54,413 nt of DNA from an uncultured Verrucomicrobiota bacterium (GCA_937860055.1 CALMBO010000009.1:1-54413), one strand, 5' to 3'. Positions 23,324-34,726 are shown, counted from the stretch's first letter. A program made the numbers and translations. The notes: generated by a model from the sequence alone, not told the origin.

Positions 23324-24667
23324 TCAGGGGGCTTTCTTGAGGGCCTTGGCGAGGAGGAAGAGGAGCGCCAGCGCGGCGACGGCGAGGAGGGAGCCGAAGA
23401 CGAAGGGGCGGGAGACGAATTCGCCGAAGGAGAAGGGGCGGGCGGCGACGGGGGGCGGGGGCGGGGCGGCGGCGAGCTGCCAGAGGGCTGGATCGACGCC
23501 TTTTTCGAGGGCGGTGCGGATGGCGAAGAGGTCGTAGTAGGGCTGGGCGAGGGTGTTGTTGCCGGAGGCGAGGCGGTAGGTGGCGGCGGGTTCGGCGAGC
23601 CAGAGGAGGCGGTAGACGGGGCCGTAGGGGCGGACGGCGGAAATCTTGAGGGGGGGATTGTCGGTGTTCTGGATGATGACGCGGAGCTGCCCGGTGCGCT
23701 GTTCGGCGAAATCGACGGAGAGGCGGTTGGTGGAGTAGCCGGGGATGTCGACGCAGGAGATGATGCCGTCGTCGACGGTGCGCCAGGAATCCTTTCCCTT
23801 GACGACGGTGGGGACCTGGATGGTGGCGATGCGGTTGAAATTGCGGGAGGGGGTTTCGAAGACGATGCGGGTGACGGGGGCGAAGCGGGTGTCGAGGATG
23901 ATTTCGGTGATGCGGGCCATGTAGTCTTCGCGGACCTTCATGGCGGCGGCGGGCCATTCCTGCAGGACGGGGGCGTCGTTGACGGTGGAGGGGACGTTCT
24001 GGAAGAAGGAAATGCCGGAGATCTGGAAGGGGGTGCGGAGGAGCTCGAGGGCGCGGCTTTGCTCCTTCCGGTTTTTCTGGACGAGGTGGACGAGGGGCTG
24101 GGCGCGCTCCTCGGTGGCGTTGTCGATCTCGATGGCGAAATGGCGGCAGGAGTTTTCCGGCAGTTCGATCCAGGTGCGGCGGATGCCCATGTAGCGGGCG
24201 TAGTCGAAGATGTCGGTCTCGACGAGGGGGCGCCAGTACTGGCCGTCGTCGCTGCCGGAGATGCGGACGGTGCGGATGAAATCGCGGAGGGTGGTGCGGA
24301 TGTCGAGGGCGGTGGGGGAGGGGACGCCGGGTTCGAGGTCGAAGCGGGCCTCGATGCGGTTGCCGGGGAGTTCGCGGAGCTCGGTGGCGCGGGCGCCGAC
24401 GGGATTCCGGACGAGGCGGGTCTGGGTGGTGAAGAGGGGTTCGACGAGGCGGGGGATTTCGCGGAGTTCGGCGTCGAAGAGGCGGAGGTCGGGGAATCCG
24501 GGGCGGGTGTCGGCCATGAGGTGGGCGTCGAGGCGGATTTCGGCGAGGCAGGGGGCGTCGACAGCGGGGCCGGAGAGGTCGCGGGAGGAGCGGAAGTCGG
24601 CGGGGATGGCAGCGAGGAGGGGGGTGGCGCCGGCGAGGACCAGGAGGGGATGGAGGAATCTTTTCAT
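23324..24667 (-). CDS. DUF3999-type exported/membrane-anchored protein
   Basis: A 447-aa protein. A signal peptide (MKRFLHPLLVLAGATPLLA) is followed by beta-rich domains (IPADFRSSRDLSG, FPDLRLFDAELREIPRLVEP, VRISGSDDGQYWRPLVETDI) and one C-terminal membrane helix (FVFGSLLAVAALALLFLLA) with basic residues after it. This is the DUF3999 layout, usually encoded just after a DUF2339 gene, as here (4 nt gap). The pair probably forms an envelope complex; the biochemical role is not established. The DISGSDDGQ-like segment resembles a discoidin-type strand pattern. Confidence 0.8.
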   Translation of the reverse strand: MKRFLHPLLVLAGATPLLAAIPADFRSSRDLSGPAVDAPCLAEIRLDAHLMADTRPGFPDLRLFDAELREIPRLVEPLFTTQTRLVRNPVGARATELRELPGNRIEARFDLEPGVPSPTALDIRTTLRDFIRTVRISGSDDGQYWRPLVETDIFDYARYMGIRRTWIELPENSCRHFAIEIDNATEERAQPLVHLVQKNRKEQSRALELLRTPFQISGISFFQNVPSTVNDAPVLQEWPAAAMKVREDYMARITEIILDTRFAPVTRIVFETPSRNFNRIATIQVPTVVKGKDSWRTVDDGIISCVDIPGYSTNRLSVDFAEQRTGQLRVIIQNTDNPPLKISAVRPYGPVYRLLWLAEPAATYRLASGNNTLAQPYYDLFAIRTALEKGVDPALWQLAAAPPPPPVAARPFSFGEFVSRPFVFGSLLAVAALALLFLLAKALKKAP

Positions 24668-24671
24668 GGGC

Positions 24672-27140
24672 TTACCCTTGGTTTTCGTTGGAGGCTTGCT
24701 GGAAGCGGGCGCGGTTGCGGAGGTAGAGGAGGGCGGCGAGGAAGAGGAGGATGCCGAGGAGGAGGAAGGCGAGGATGCGGTAGATGGATTCGAGGCCGGC
24801 GAGGTCGATGAGGAAGACCTTGCCGACGACGACGGCGAAGAGGGCGAGGCCGGCGAAGCGGAGGCCGCGGACGGTCCAGCGGAGGCCGGCGAGGAGGAGG
24901 CCGAGGGCGTAGAGGGCCCAGAGGAGGGTGAGGCCGCCGGCGCGCATGCCGGGGAGGAAGTGGTGGAGGGCGGTGTTGAGTTCGAAGGTGAGGAAGAAGA
25001 AGAGGAGGGCGAGGGCGCCGATGCCGGAGGCGACGGCGACGGAGCGGGAATCCTGTTGGGGGCGGAGGCGGAGGAAGAGGAGGGAGAGGAGGCCGATGCA
25101 GAGGGCGAAGTCGAAGGTGCGGATGCCGGAGAGGACGGGATCCCATGCGCGGGAGTAGTGGAGATGGTCGAGGTCGGGGCGCCAGGAGGAGGCATCGATG
25201 AGGAGGAGCTTGGCGGCGAAGAGGGCGGCGAGGGCGGCGAGGAGGATGCGAAGGGCCGGGGCGCCGCTGCGGCGGAGGAGGGCCAGGAGGAAGGCGCCGA
25301 GGGCGAGCCAGACGACGGACATGGAGGGATAGGCGAGGGCGGGATAGAAGAAGGAGAAGCCGCGATAGAGCTCGATGTGGAGGCAGAGGAAGAGAAGGGC
25401 GATGGAGAGGGAGGCGACGACGACGAGGACGGAGGGGGCGCCGGGTTCGGCATCGACGTCGTTGTCGCGCGAGACCTGGAGGGCGGGGGCGGCGGGGGGA
25501 GGGGTCTTGAGGAGGAACCAGGCGCCGCCGAGGGAGGCGATGGGGCCGCCGATGGAGAGGAGGTGGCTGCCGAGGATAGGAAGGTAGGCGGACCAGACGA
25601 GGTCGGCCGGGAGGGCGGCGGAGTACTGGCGGTCGAGGTCGAAGAAGAGGAGGCGGCCGAGGGCGAGGACGTAGGCGCCGAAGGAGAGGCCGCGGAGGAA
25701 CCGGCTGTCGAGCTTGCCGGCGAGCCACAGCATGACCAGGCCCTGGAGCGACCAGCTGAGGGTGATCCATTCCTTCGAGAAGGCGAGGGGCGGGACCATC
25801 ACGATGAAAAAGGCGGCGAGGGAGAAGAAGGCCATGAGAAGGCCGCGGTCGCGGCGGCGGGAGGCGAGGAAGCGGTAGACGAGGACGACGTAGAAGGCGG
25901 CGAGGGCGAGGGCGAGGAGGGCGACGGAGCGGGTGCCGTGGGCGGTGGAGACGACGCCGTGGCCGATGGCGAAGAAGACGAGGGCGTTGGCCATGGTGCC
26001 GAGAATCTCGAGGAGGGTGGCCTTGACGCCGCTGACGAGGTTGTAGAGGAACATGGCGGCGACGAAGAGGAGGAAGAAGGCGGAGAGGAAGGGCATCACG
26101 ACGGGGAAGTCGGCGTCGCCGTAGTCCCGGACGATGGAGAGGGCGGCGAGCCCGTAGGTGAGGAGCATGGCGAGATGGTTGAGGAGGGGCCACTGGCGGC
26201 GGCGGGAGATGCCGAGGACGCCGAGGCCGAGGAGGAGGAGATAGCCGAAGAGGCCGGCGAAGTTCTTCTCGCCCGTGGAGAGGAGGACGGGGGTGGAGTA
26301 GCCGCCGAGGATGCCGAGGACGGCGACGAGGAGGGAGTTGAAGCGCGCGGCGAACAGGCCGGCGCAGAAGGTGATGAGGGCCATGAGGCCGAAGGCGGGG
26401 AGGGGGCCGACGAGGTGGTAGAAGGAATAGGAGGCGAAGGCGCTGAAGTAGAGGACGGCGAAGCCGCCGCCGAGGAGGCCCTGTCCCAGCAGATGGTAGG
26501 CCTTGCCGAGGAGCCGGGTGCCGACCGCCAGCATGGCAATGCCCGTGAAGGTGCTGAGGAGGACCCGGGCGTGGGGGCCGAGGAAGCCGTGGTCGATAGA
26601 GTACTTGAGGAAGAAGCCGATGCCGATGACGAAGATGACGACGGCGAGGCGCAGGAGCCAGGTGGTGGCAACGGCGAATTCCCAGGAGACGCCCTGGGGT
26701 TGGAACTCCTCGTTGATGATGATCCAGTTCCAGATGCGGCGGAGGGCGCGCATCGTTTTTTCCTGGAGGGGGGAGGTTTCATCGGCCCCTCCGGATTCTT
26801 CGGCGCGGGCGGCGGCGGGAGCCTGGACGGGAGGGGTGGGAGCGGGCCGCGGAGGAACGATGGCGGCCGGCGCCGGGGCGGGGACGGGTGCCGGCGCGGG
26901 GCGCGGCGGGGGAGGCGGCGCAACGGGGGCGGGGGCGGGAGCCGCGGCGCGGACGGGTTCGGCGGCGGCCGGCGCGGATTTGCCGACGGCGGCGGCAAGG
27001 CGGTCCATGCGCGAGAGCAGGCTGTTGAGGAGGGAGGATTGATGGAGCTGGTGGCTGCGGAGCCTGTAGAGGAGGACGAGGGTCCAGACGGGGAAAACGA
27101 GGAAGATGAAGATGGCGAGAGGAATCAATAGTTCTTCCAT
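24672..27140 (-). CDS. DUF2339 polytopic membrane protein
   Basis: An 822-aa protein. One N-terminal membrane helix ([20 protein letters not shown]), a short coiled segment, then a Pro/Ala-rich linker (about residues 55-115), then the DUF2339 core that begins [15 protein letters not shown] and continues with more than 20 hydrophobic helices to the end. AGGAG lies upstream of the ATG at 27,140. DUF2339 proteins are large inner-membrane proteins of unknown function. The third-position G/C bias is extreme, creating long open frames on the other strand that are not genes. Confidence 0.88.
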   Translation of the reverse strand: MEELLIPLAIFIFLVFPVWTLVLLYRLRSHQLHQSSLLNSLLSRMDRLAAAVGKSAPAAAEPVRAAAPAPAPVAPPPPPRPAPAPVPAPAPAAIVPPRPAPTPPVQAPAAARAEESGGADETSPLQEKTMRALRRIWNWIIINEEFQPQGVSWEFAVATTWLLRLAVVIFVIGIGFFLKYSIDHGFLGPHARVLLSTFTGIAMLAVGTRLLGKAYHLLGQGLLGGGFAVLYFSAFASYSFYHLVGPLPAFGLMALITFCAGLFAARFNSLLVAVLGILGGYSTPVLLSTGEKNFAGLFGYLLLLGLGVLGISRRRQWPLLNHLAMLLTYGLAALSIVRDYGDADFPVVMPFLSAFFLLFVAAMFLYNLVSGVKATLLEILGTMANALVFFAIGHGVVSTAHGTRSVALLALALAAFYVVLVYRFLASRRRDRGLLMAFFSLAAFFIVMVPPLAFSKEWITLSWSLQGLVMLWLAGKLDSRFLRGLSFGAYVLALGRLLFFDLDRQYSAALPADLVWSAYLPILGSHLLSIGGPIASLGGAWFLLKTPPPAAPALQVSRDNDVDAEPGAPSVLVVVASLSIALLFLCLHIELYRGFSFFYPALAYPSMSVVWLALGAFLLALLRRSGAPALRILLAALAALFAAKLLLIDASSWRPDLDHLHYSRAWDPVLSGIRTFDFALCIGLLSLLFLRLRPQQDSRSVAVASGIGALALLFFFLTFELNTALHHFLPGMRAGGLTLLWALYALGLLLAGLRWTVRGLRFAGLALFAVVVGKVFLIDLAGLESIYRILAFLLLGILLFLAALLYLRNRARFQQASNENQG

Positions 27141-27428
27141 GGAAAACTCCTGGATGGAGCGCCCCAAAACAGATACGCATCCATCCATGGACAGGATAGG
27201 CAACGGAAAGAGGGGGTACAATTCCAAAATTCGCGGATTCCCGGGCGCAAGGGCGGAAACAAAGGGAGCAAGCCGGGAGACGCGGATGAAACAAAGAGGT
27301 GGGAGGATGGGGGCGCCATGAAGGATTGGACTTGGAGCGGCCGTTTGGCGTAAAGTCCCCTTTTTGGCGGGAGATTGTTTGGACGGGAAACGAAGGCGCC
27401 GCATCCGGATGGATGGGCGATTGGCATC
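27141..27428. other. Divergent intergenic region between DUF2339 and the efflux operon
   Basis: 288 nt with no convincing gene. It must hold the promoters of both flanking operons; TTGGAC near 27,326 and TAAAGT near 27,351 are a possible plus-strand pair with a poor 19-nt spacer. No strong palindromic operator is visible. Confidence 0.5.
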
Positions 27429-28760
27429 ATGAACAAATGGATCACAGGAATGGCCCTGCTCGGCTGGATGGCGGGGGCGGGCATCGCGTCCGGGGCGGAG
27501 GAGGCGCCGGCGAAGCCGGTCTTCACGCTGCCGGAGTGCATAGAAATCGGGCTGCGGCAGGCGGCGGCGGCGCGGAACGCGCAGCGGGACGAGCAGATCG
27601 CGGGCACCCGGATCGGGCAGGTGCGGGCGCAGGCGCTGCCGCAGCTGTCGGCGAAGGGAAGCTATACCCGGCTGGACGAGGCGGCGGCGTTCGAGTTCGA
27701 CGGCGAGCGCTACGAGATGGGGCGGGAGGACAACTATGCGGCGGGGCTGGAGGCGAGCCAGCTGCTGTATTCCGGCGGATCGGTCGGGGCGGCGCTGAAG
27801 GCCGCCAAGCTGTACCGCGAAGCCGCGCAAGTCCGGGTGCAGGGGGTGAACAACGGGCTGGTGCGCGACATCCGCGCCGGGTTCAACGACATCCTGCTCG
27901 CCGACGAGCAGGTGAAGGTGCAGGCGGCTTCGCTGGCGCAGCTGGAGGATCTGCTGGCGCAGGCGGAGAGCCGTTTCCGGCAGCAGACCGCCTCGGAGTT
28001 CGACGTGCTGACGGCGCGGGTGAAGGTGGCGAACCACCGGCCGCTGCTGATCCATGCGCGCAAGCAGGCCGAGCTGGCGCGGGCGGCGTTCCGCAACCTG
28101 GTCCAGCTGGATCCGGCGGACTACGACCTGGCCGGCGAGCTGGCATTCGCGCCGGAGGAACGCCCGCTCGCGGATTGGCTGGCGCAAGGAGCGGAGCAGC
28201 GTCCGGAGCTGGTCGAGATGCGGAAATACCTGGGGATGCGGGAGCAGGACGTCCGTTCGGAACGGGGCGGCTACCTGCCGCAGATCCGGGCGTTCGCGAA
28301 CTACGACGGGAACAATCCGGAGAGCGGTTCGGGGCAGGATGCATGGGAGTGGGGGTGGAGCGCCGGGATTTCGGCGGAATGGGACGTGTTCGACGGGCTG
28401 CTCCGGCGGAACCGGGTGCGGGAAAAGCAGCTGGAGCTGGACAAGGCGAGGGAAACGCTGGCGGATGCCGAGCGGCAGGTGGCGCTGGAGATCCAGACGC
28501 ACTACCTGGACCTGCAGCAGGCGGCGGAGACGGTGGAGGCGAGCCGCGAAACGGTGGAACTGGCGGAGAAAAGCCTGGAGATCGCGCGGGTCCGCTACGA
28601 GAACGGACTGGCGACCGCGCTGGACTATGCGGATGCGAACCTGGCCCTGAGCGTGGCGCGGCTGACGCGCCTGCAGGCGCTGCACGACCACATGAACGCC
28701 CAGGCCCGCCTGCAGCAGGCGGGGGGCGAAGGATATGAAGAGGGAGGGAACGGGCCATGA
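27429..28760 (+). CDS. TolC-family outer-membrane efflux channel
   Basis: A 443-aa outer-membrane factor. Signal peptide [20 protein letters not shown]; two repeated helical hairpins rich in Ala/Glu/Arg, with the usual motifs [20 protein letters not shown] at the start, [20 protein letters not shown], then [20 protein letters not shown] near the end. It forms the channel of a tripartite pump with the next two genes. The stop overlaps the adaptor's start (ATGA), so translation is coupled. Start set at 27,429 by the signal peptide. Confidence 0.92.
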   Translation: MNKWITGMALLGWMAGAGIASGAEEAPAKPVFTLPECIEIGLRQAAAARNAQRDEQIAGTRIGQVRAQALPQLSAKGSYTRLDEAAAFEFDGERYEMGREDNYAAGLEASQLLYSGGSVGAALKAAKLYREAAQVRVQGVNNGLVRDIRAGFNDILLADEQVKVQAASLAQLEDLLAQAESRFRQQTASEFDVLTARVKVANHRPLLIHARKQAELARAAFRNLVQLDPADYDLAGELAFAPEERPLADWLAQGAEQRPELVEMRKYLGMREQDVRSERGGYLPQIRAFANYDGNNPESGSGQDAWEWGWSAGISAEWDVFDGLLRRNRVREKQLELDKARETLADAERQVALEIQTHYLDLQQAAETVEASRETVELAEKSLEIARVRYENGLATALDYADANLALSVARLTRLQALHDHMNAQARLQQAGGEGYEEGGNGP

Positions 28761-29902
28761 AGCGGACGGACACCATGGAAACGAAAAGCGGAGCGGTCGC
28801 GATCTGGGCGGCCTTGGCGATCGTAATCGTGCTGATCATCGCCCTGGCGGTCATGCGGAAGCCGCCGGAGAAGGCCGAGGATGCCGGGGAGAAGGCCGTG
28901 GCGGTGCGGACGGTGGAGGTGCAGGCGAGGCCCGTGCGGGACGTTCTGCGGCTGCCCGCGCGGATCGAGCCGTTGCAGGAGGCGGCCCTGGGGGCGCAGC
29001 GCGCGGGGCAGGTGGTGGAACGGCTGGTCGACAAAGGCCAGGCGGTGGCGGAAGGACAGCTGCTGATGCGGATCGATGCGCGCCTCTGGACCGCCGCGCG
29101 CCGCCGCGCCGAAATCGAGGCGCGGGACGCGGAGCGCGACCTGAAGCGCTGGAAGGAACTGGAAAAAACGGGTTCCGTCTCGGCCAGCGAGTACGAAGGC
29201 ATCGAGCGGCGCCGGGATGCGGCGGAGATCGCGCTGGACGAGGCTCGGACCATGGAGGCGCAGTGCGAGGTGCGGGCGCCGTTCGCGGGGACCGTCGTCG
29301 ACCGGCTGGTGGACGTGGGCGACTACGCGAACGAAGGCCAGGCGGTGCTGCGGCTGATCCGGCTGGACCGGGTGAAGGTGGCGTTCGACGTGCCGGAGCA
29401 GGATGCGGGGGCGCTGCAGCCGGGGCAGCAGAAGACGTTCACGCTGGCGGCGCTGCCGGGGCGGGAGTTCGAGGGGACGGTCACGTTCGTGTCGAGCCAG
29501 GCCGCGCGGGAGAGCAACTCGTTCGCGGCGGAACTGGAGGCGGAGAACGCCGACGGGGCGCTGAAGGGCGGCATGATCGCGGAGGTGGCGCTGCTGCGGC
29601 GGGAGCGGGAGGGCGCCATCGTGGTGCCGCTGGCGGCGGTCGTGCCGCGCAAGGGGGAGCATTTCGTGTTCACGGCGGTGGACGGCCGGGCGGTGCGCAA
29701 GCGGGTGCTGATCGGATCGCTCACGGGGCACGAGGCGGTGCTGGACGGGGGGGTGGAATCCGGCGAGCGGGTCGTGGTGGAAGGGCATCGCGGGCTGCAG
29801 GACGGGATGAGCGTGGCCGAAGCCGCCGCAGGCGAGGTCCTGCCGGCGGCGGACGCCGTTTCCGGGACGGCGGCGGAATCCCCGGCGGAAGCCGCGGAAT
29901 AG
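28757..29902 (+). CDS. RND-pump periplasmic adaptor (membrane fusion protein)
   Basis: A 381-aa adaptor: one N-terminal membrane anchor ([18 protein letters not shown]), a split lipoyl domain ([20 protein letters not shown] and [20 protein letters not shown]) around an alpha-hairpin, then the beta-barrel and membrane-proximal domains ([16 protein letters not shown]...[10 protein letters not shown]). It links the TolC-type channel and the RND pump. The C-terminal Ala-rich tail is unusual in length but low in complexity. Second gene of the operon; the pump gene follows after 18 nt. Confidence 0.93.
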   Translation: MKRTDTMETKSGAVAIWAALAIVIVLIIALAVMRKPPEKAEDAGEKAVAVRTVEVQARPVRDVLRLPARIEPLQEAALGAQRAGQVVERLVDKGQAVAEGQLLMRIDARLWTAARRRAEIEARDAERDLKRWKELEKTGSVSASEYEGIERRRDAAEIALDEARTMEAQCEVRAPFAGTVVDRLVDVGDYANEGQAVLRLIRLDRVKVAFDVPEQDAGALQPGQQKTFTLAALPGREFEGTVTFVSSQAARESNSFAAELEAENADGALKGGMIAEVALLRREREGAIVVPLAAVVPRKGEHFVFTAVDGRAVRKRVLIGSLTGHEAVLDGGVESGERVVVEGHRGLQDGMSVAEAAAGEVLPAADAVSGTAAESPAEAAE

Positions 29903-29920
29903 GCGGCGGGGGCGCGACCG

Positions 29921-32900
29921 ATGATCTTGTCCAACTATGCGATCAAATTCCGCGTGGCGGTGCTGGTGTTCGTCGTGGTGCTGGCCATCGCCGGCTCGGT
30001 CAGCTATCTGACGCTGCCGCGCGAGGGGGCGCCGGACATCACGATCCCCTACGTGTTCGTCAGCGCGTACTACGAGGGCACGGCGCCGGAGGAGATGGAG
30101 AAGCTGGTGACCATCCCGCTGGAGAAGCAGCTGAACGACGTGGAGGGCATCAAGGAGGTGCGCTCGACGTCGGCGGAGAACGTGGCCAGCATCACCATCG
30201 AATTCATGGCCGGCGAGGACATCGAGCAGGCCAAGCAGCGGGTGAAGGACAAGGTGGACCTGGCGAAGCCGGACCTGCCGCCGGATCTGGACGAACCGGT
30301 GGTGGACGCCTTCAACTTCAGCTCGGACTTCCCGGTGTACATCTTCGCGCTGTCGGGGGCGACGGATCCGGAACGGCTGAAGCACTTGGCGGAGGGGCTG
30401 CAGGACCAGATCGAGCGGCTGCCGGGCATCCAGGGGGTGGACCTGGCGGGCACGCGCGAGCGGGAGGTGCGGGTGGAGATCGACCTGCCGCGGATGATCG
30501 CGTACCAGATCCCGCTGGGGCTGGTGATGAGCCGGATCGCGCAGGAGAACGTGACGGTTTCGGCGGGGAACATCGAGATGGCCGGCGACAAGTTCCAGGT
30601 GCGCATCCCCGGCGAGTTCCAGATGGTGGCGGAGATGCGGGAGATCCTGCTGGCGGAACGCGGGGGGCGGCCGATCTACCTGACGGACATCGCGGCGGTC
30701 ACGGACACGTTCAAGGATCTGTCGTCCATCTCGCGGCTGAACGGGGAGCCGTGCGTGTCGGTGAGCCTGAAGAAGCGGGCGGGGGTGAACGCGGTGGGGC
30801 TGATCCGGGAGGTGAAGCGGATCCTGGCGGACTACCGGCTGCCGCCGGACGTGAAGCTGACGGAGGTGATGGACCAGTCGGACTACATCCGGTCGATGAT
30901 CGAGGAGCTGGAGAACAACATTTTTTCGGGGTTCGTGCTGGTGGTGGCGGTGCTGCTGGTGTTCCTGGGGGTGCGCAACGCGGTGTTCGTGGGGCTGGCG
31001 ATTCCGCTGTCGCTGCTGATCGGGTTCACGCTGATGGCGGTGGCGGGGACGACGCTGAACATGATCGTGCTGTTCAGCCTGGTGCTGGCGACGGGGATGC
31101 TGGTGGACAACGCGATCGTGATCGTGGAGAACACGTACCGGCTGCGGACGGAGGGGCTGCCGCGGCGGGAGGCCGCGCGGCGGGGCGCGAGCGAGGTGGC
31201 GTGGCCGGTGATCACGTCGACGCTGACGACCGTGGTGGCGTTCTGGCCGCTGCTGTACTGGCCGGACGTGATGGGGCAGTTCATGGGCTTCCTGCCGCGG
31301 ACGCTGATCGTGGTGCTGTCGGCGTCGCTGTTCGTGGCGATGGTGATCAACCCTGCGATCTGCTCGTTCTTCATCCAGGCGCGGCCGAAGGACGCGCGCG
31401 AGCATCCGCACTGGTTCGTGGCGGGCTACGAGCGGCTGCTGCGGGCGGCGCTGCGGCACCGGGCGGCGGTGCTGCTGCTGGGGTTCGCCTTCCTGGTCCT
31501 GAGCGTGCAGGTCTACGGCCGGTTCGGGAAGGGCGTCGAGCTGTTCCCGGACGTGGAGCCGCGCAACGCCACGGTGGCCGTGAAGTTCCCGCAGGGAACG
31601 AGCATCGAGCGGACGGATGCGGTGCTGCGGGGCATCGAGCAGAAGCTGCCGGGGCATCCGGACATCAAATTCTTCCTGACGACGGTGGGGGGCGCGGGCC
31701 AGATGTCGATGGGGGGTGGCACCGAGGCGACGCACCAGGGCAGCATCTACGTGGAGTTCGTGGAGGCGGCGGAGCGCCGGACCAATTCGCTGGAGCTGAT
31801 CGACGCCATCCGGCGCGAGGCGGGGGTGGTGCCGGGGGCGGAGCTCACGGTCGAGCGCGAGGAGGAAGGGCCGCCGACGGGCGCGCCGGTTTCCATCGAG
31901 ATATCCGGCGACGATTTCGAGACGCTGGAGCAGTACGCGGCGGACATCCTCCGGGAGATCGAGACGGTGCCCGGGCTGGTGGACCTGAAGAGCGACCTGG
32001 AGAAGGCGCTGCCGGAGATCCAGTTCCACGTGGACCGCAAGCGCGCGGCGCTGCTGGGGCTGGACACGGCGGAGATCGGGCGGTTCCTGCGCATGGCCAT
32101 CTACGGCATCGAAGGCAGCCAGTTCCGGGCGGACGAGGACGAATACGACATCACGCTGCGCCTGCCGAAGGGGCAGCGCGAGTCGATGAACCTGCTGGAC
32201 CAGGTGTTCATTCCGGTGGCGGGCGGCGCGCCGGTGCCGCTGTCGTCGCTGGGACGGCTGGAATACACGGGAGGGCGGGGGGCGATCCAGCGCAAGCAGC
32301 AGAAACGCGTGGTGACGATCACCGGCAACAACCAGGACCGCGGCGTGGACAAGATCCTGAAGGACGTGAAGGAGCGCATCGGGCAGATTCCGCTGCCGCG
32401 GGGCTACGCGATCGAATACACGGGCGACACGCAGGAGATGCGCGAGTCGGGCCTCTTTCTGATGAAGGCGTTCGGCGTTGCGGTGGGGCTGATCCTGGTG
32501 ATCCTGGTGATCCAGTTCAATTCGATCCTGCTGCCGGCGGTCATCTTCTTCTCGGTGATCCTGTCGATGATCGGGGTGATGTGGGGGCTGCTGGTCTTCC
32601 AGATGCGGTTCGGGGTGATCATGACGGGGGTGGGGGTGATCAGCCTGGCGGGCATCGTGGTGAACAACGCGATCGTGCTGATCGACTGCGCGCTGCAGCG
32701 GAAGGCCGAGGGGCTCGGCGACCGCGAGGCGATCGTGGCGGCGGGGCGGCTGCGCCTGCGTCCGGTGCTGCTGACGGCGACGACGACGGTGCTGGGATTG
32801 ATCCCGATGGTGGCGGGCTGGAGCCTGGAGATCCACCACTGGCCGCCGAAGTTCGTGGCGGGGGCGGAATCGAGCGCCTGGTGGGCGCCGATGGCGGTGG

Positions 32901-33040
32901 CGGTGCTGTTCGGGCTGACGGTGGCGACGGTGCTGACGCTGGTGCTGGTGCCGGCGATGTTCAGCGTGGCGGAGGACATCGCGGCGGCGTTCCGGCGGCG
33001 GTTCATGCCCGCGGAGGACGGAGCCGCGGATCTTCGCTAG
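29921..33040 (+). CDS. RND-family efflux pump permease
   Basis: A 1,039-aa inner-membrane pump of the AcrB/HAE type: N-terminal helix (YAIKFRVAVLVFVVVLAIAG), two periplasmic porter domains, and twelve membrane helices. Characteristic blocks are EGAPDITIPYVFVSAYYEGT, LVLATGMLVDNAIVIVENTY in TM4 (the Asp pair expected for proton relay appears as VDNAI) and GVISLAGIVVNNAIVLIDCA in the second half. Substrate cannot be read from sequence; drugs, bile-like compounds or metals are all possible. No dedicated regulator lies beside the operon. Confidence 0.93.
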   Translation: MILSNYAIKFRVAVLVFVVVLAIAGSVSYLTLPREGAPDITIPYVFVSAYYEGTAPEEMEKLVTIPLEKQLNDVEGIKEVRSTSAENVASITIEFMAGEDIEQAKQRVKDKVDLAKPDLPPDLDEPVVDAFNFSSDFPVYIFALSGATDPERLKHLAEGLQDQIERLPGIQGVDLAGTREREVRVEIDLPRMIAYQIPLGLVMSRIAQENVTVSAGNIEMAGDKFQVRIPGEFQMVAEMREILLAERGGRPIYLTDIAAVTDTFKDLSSISRLNGEPCVSVSLKKRAGVNAVGLIREVKRILADYRLPPDVKLTEVMDQSDYIRSMIEELENNIFSGFVLVVAVLLVFLGVRNAVFVGLAIPLSLLIGFTLMAVAGTTLNMIVLFSLVLATGMLVDNAIVIVENTYRLRTEGLPRREAARRGASEVAWPVITSTLTTVVAFWPLLYWPDVMGQFMGFLPRTLIVVLSASLFVAMVINPAICSFFIQARPKDAREHPHWFVAGYERLLRAALRHRAAVLLLGFAFLVLSVQVYGRFGKGVELFPDVEPRNATVAVKFPQGTSIERTDAVLRGIEQKLPGHPDIKFFLTTVGGAGQMSMGGGTEATHQGSIYVEFVEAAERRTNSLELIDAIRREAGVVPGAELTVEREEEGPPTGAPVSIEISGDDFETLEQYAADILREIETVPGLVDLKSDLEKALPEIQFHVDRKRAALLGLDTAEIGRFLRMAIYGIEGSQFRADEDEYDITLRLPKGQRESMNLLDQVFIPVAGGAPVPLSSLGRLEYTGGRGAIQRKQQKRVVTITGNNQDRGVDKILKDVKERIGQIPLPRGYAIEYTGDTQEMRESGLFLMKAFGVAVGLILVILVIQFNSILLPAVIFFSVILSMIGVMWGLLVFQMRFGVIMTGVGVISLAGIVVNNAIVLIDCALQRKAEGLGDREAIVAAGRLRLRPVLLTATTTVLGLIPMVAGWSLEIHHWPPKFVAGAESSAWWAPMAVAVLFGLTVATVLTLVLVPAMFSVAEDIAAAFRRRFMPAEDGAADLR

Positions 33041-33058
33041 GGCCTGTCCGGGATCGCG

Positions 33059-34633
33059 CTAGTTTTCGCGGACGAGGCGGACGAAGTTGGTCCTGGGGAC
33101 GGAGGACAGATCGACGAAATTGAAGGTGTAGTTCGCGACGAAGGAGGAGCCGGGGAGGGGCTGCCAGGTGGCGTCGGGGCCGCAAGAGGGGCTGGTTTCC
33201 ACGCGGTAGGTCTTGCCCAAAATGCCTTTCATCGTCAGCTCCCACGGGTCGAGGAGGGCGGAGTTGCCGATGGCGACGACAAGGGGCTGGCCGGGCTGGA
33301 GGAATTCGGAGAGGGCGAGGGGCTTGGCGGAAAAGCGGACCTCGTCGATGAGGGTGTCCTCGGCGCTGGGATTGCCGTTGTTCAAGGCGATGCCAATGGC
33401 GGCTTGCGCGGCGGCGGGGAAGGCATAGGCGCCGTCGGCGGGGGAAGTGAGCGTGCGGTTGGTGACGAACTGGTAGTCGACGTAGAGGGATACGCTGGCG
33501 TTGCTCTTGACGACGGCGAGATGCTGCCAGCGGCCGTTGGGGACGAAGTCGCGGAGGGCGAGATTGACGTAGGTTCCATCGCCCTGCTGGGCGTCGCGGA
33601 GATTGAGATAGACGTAGCCATTGGTGCTGTAGCCGATGTTGATCCAGGCGCTGGTGGCGTTGAATCCAAGGTTGGTGCCCCAGTCGAGGAAGGTGGTGCT
33701 CCACGTGGAGGGGGACATGCGGAAGGCCGTTTCGAAGGTCCAATTGGTCGTGGCGGGAAGGGGGAGGGCGGCATCACCGGGTCCGGCAGTGAGATGGCGG
33801 ATGGCGCCGGTGTTGTGGAAGTCGGCGGTGCCGTCCCAGATGGGATCGGAGGAGCCGGCGCGGGCGGAGTCGGAATAGCCGGCATGGAGGGTGGGCTTGA
33901 AGGCGCCGAGTTGTTCGACGAAGCGGGCGTAGGGATCGGCCGTGCACCGCCACCAGGCCCAGACGTGGGGAGGGAAGGTCTCGACGGAGACATCGTCGAT
34001 GAAAAGCCCGCCGGTGGTGTTGGTGGTGCCGAGCAGGCGGGTGGCGACGAACTGGGTGAACTGGGTGGCGGTGGCGGTTCCTTCGCCGTTGGTGGCCCAG
34101 GCGAGGCGGTTGGTATAGTCGTAGTCGAGGCGGTAGTGGTTGTTGCTGCGGTTGTAGAAGAAAGTGACGTCGACGAAGCGGTCGGGAACGAGCGGGACGA
34201 AAACGATGTCGCGATAGGAGAAACCGAAGACACCGTAGCCGTTGGTGGATTGGAAGGAGAGGAAGTGTCCCGTGTCGGGATTGCGCAGTCCCAGCTGGAA
34301 GAAGGCATTGGTGTTGGAAAAATAGAACTTGGCGGAGCAGCGGATGACGGGGTGTTCGTTCGCGGAGTTGTAGGTGGACTGGAGATTGGTATAGACGGCG
34401 GTGGCGCCGGAGGCGGCCCATGGCAGTTCGAGCGTGTGGGAGGGTGAATGAAAGGCGCCGACGGCGACGACCCGGCCGGTCTGGCCGCCCAGCCAGGTCG
34501 CGCGGGTCCAGCCGGGGAGGGCGGCGACGGAGCCGGTGGGGGCGGCATCGAAATCATTCCAAAGGAGTTCGGCGGCGGAGGCGGCGGAGCAGAGGGTCAA
34601 AGCCAGGCACAGGAACATACGGATTGTTTTCAT
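33059..34633 (-). CDS. Secreted LamG-type (concanavalin-like) protein
   Basis: A 524-aa exported protein. Signal peptide MKTIRMFLCLALTLCSAASA; a first beta-sandwich (ELLWNDFDAAPTG...FIDDVSVETFPP); a second LamG-like sandwich (NWTFETAFRMSPSTWSTTFL...GRWQHLAVVKSNASVSLYVD...IDEVRFSAKPLALSEF). It ends with a short module of the form KTYRVETSPSCGPDATWQPL...TNFVRLVREN, the C-terminal signature of many exported PVC-group proteins. GGAG precedes the ATG at 34,633. Probably a surface carbohydrate- or protein-binding protein without visible catalytic residues. Confidence 0.8.
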   Translation of the reverse strand: MKTIRMFLCLALTLCSAASAAELLWNDFDAAPTGSVAALPGWTRATWLGGQTGRVVAVGAFHSPSHTLELPWAASGATAVYTNLQSTYNSANEHPVIRCSAKFYFSNTNAFFQLGLRNPDTGHFLSFQSTNGYGVFGFSYRDIVFVPLVPDRFVDVTFFYNRSNNHYRLDYDYTNRLAWATNGEGTATATQFTQFVATRLLGTTNTTGGLFIDDVSVETFPPHVWAWWRCTADPYARFVEQLGAFKPTLHAGYSDSARAGSSDPIWDGTADFHNTGAIRHLTAGPGDAALPLPATTNWTFETAFRMSPSTWSTTFLDWGTNLGFNATSAWINIGYSTNGYVYLNLRDAQQGDGTYVNLALRDFVPNGRWQHLAVVKSNASVSLYVDYQFVTNRTLTSPADGAYAFPAAAQAAIGIALNNGNPSAEDTLIDEVRFSAKPLALSEFLQPGQPLVVAIGNSALLDPWELTMKGILGKTYRVETSPSCGPDATWQPLPGSSFVANYTFNFVDLSSVPRTNFVRLVREN

Positions 34634-34726
34634 CGTGTCATCTCCTCGGATCCCCTTTTCCATGGGGGGGGGAGGGAGGATAGCCGATGCAGCCCCGGGA
34701 TGGTAATTAAGATCCGGTTAGGCGGC

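Noticed and set aside
24210..27131. A 973-codon open frame on the plus strand, rich in Gly/Glu/Asp
   Set aside because: It is the mirror of the DUF2339/DUF3999 genes; extreme third-position G/C removes stop codons on the other strand. Composition is unlike any protein family.
28625..33123. Very long frames on both strands over the efflux operon
   Set aside because: Same GC-driven effect; the operon genes have clear family motifs and overlapping start/stops.
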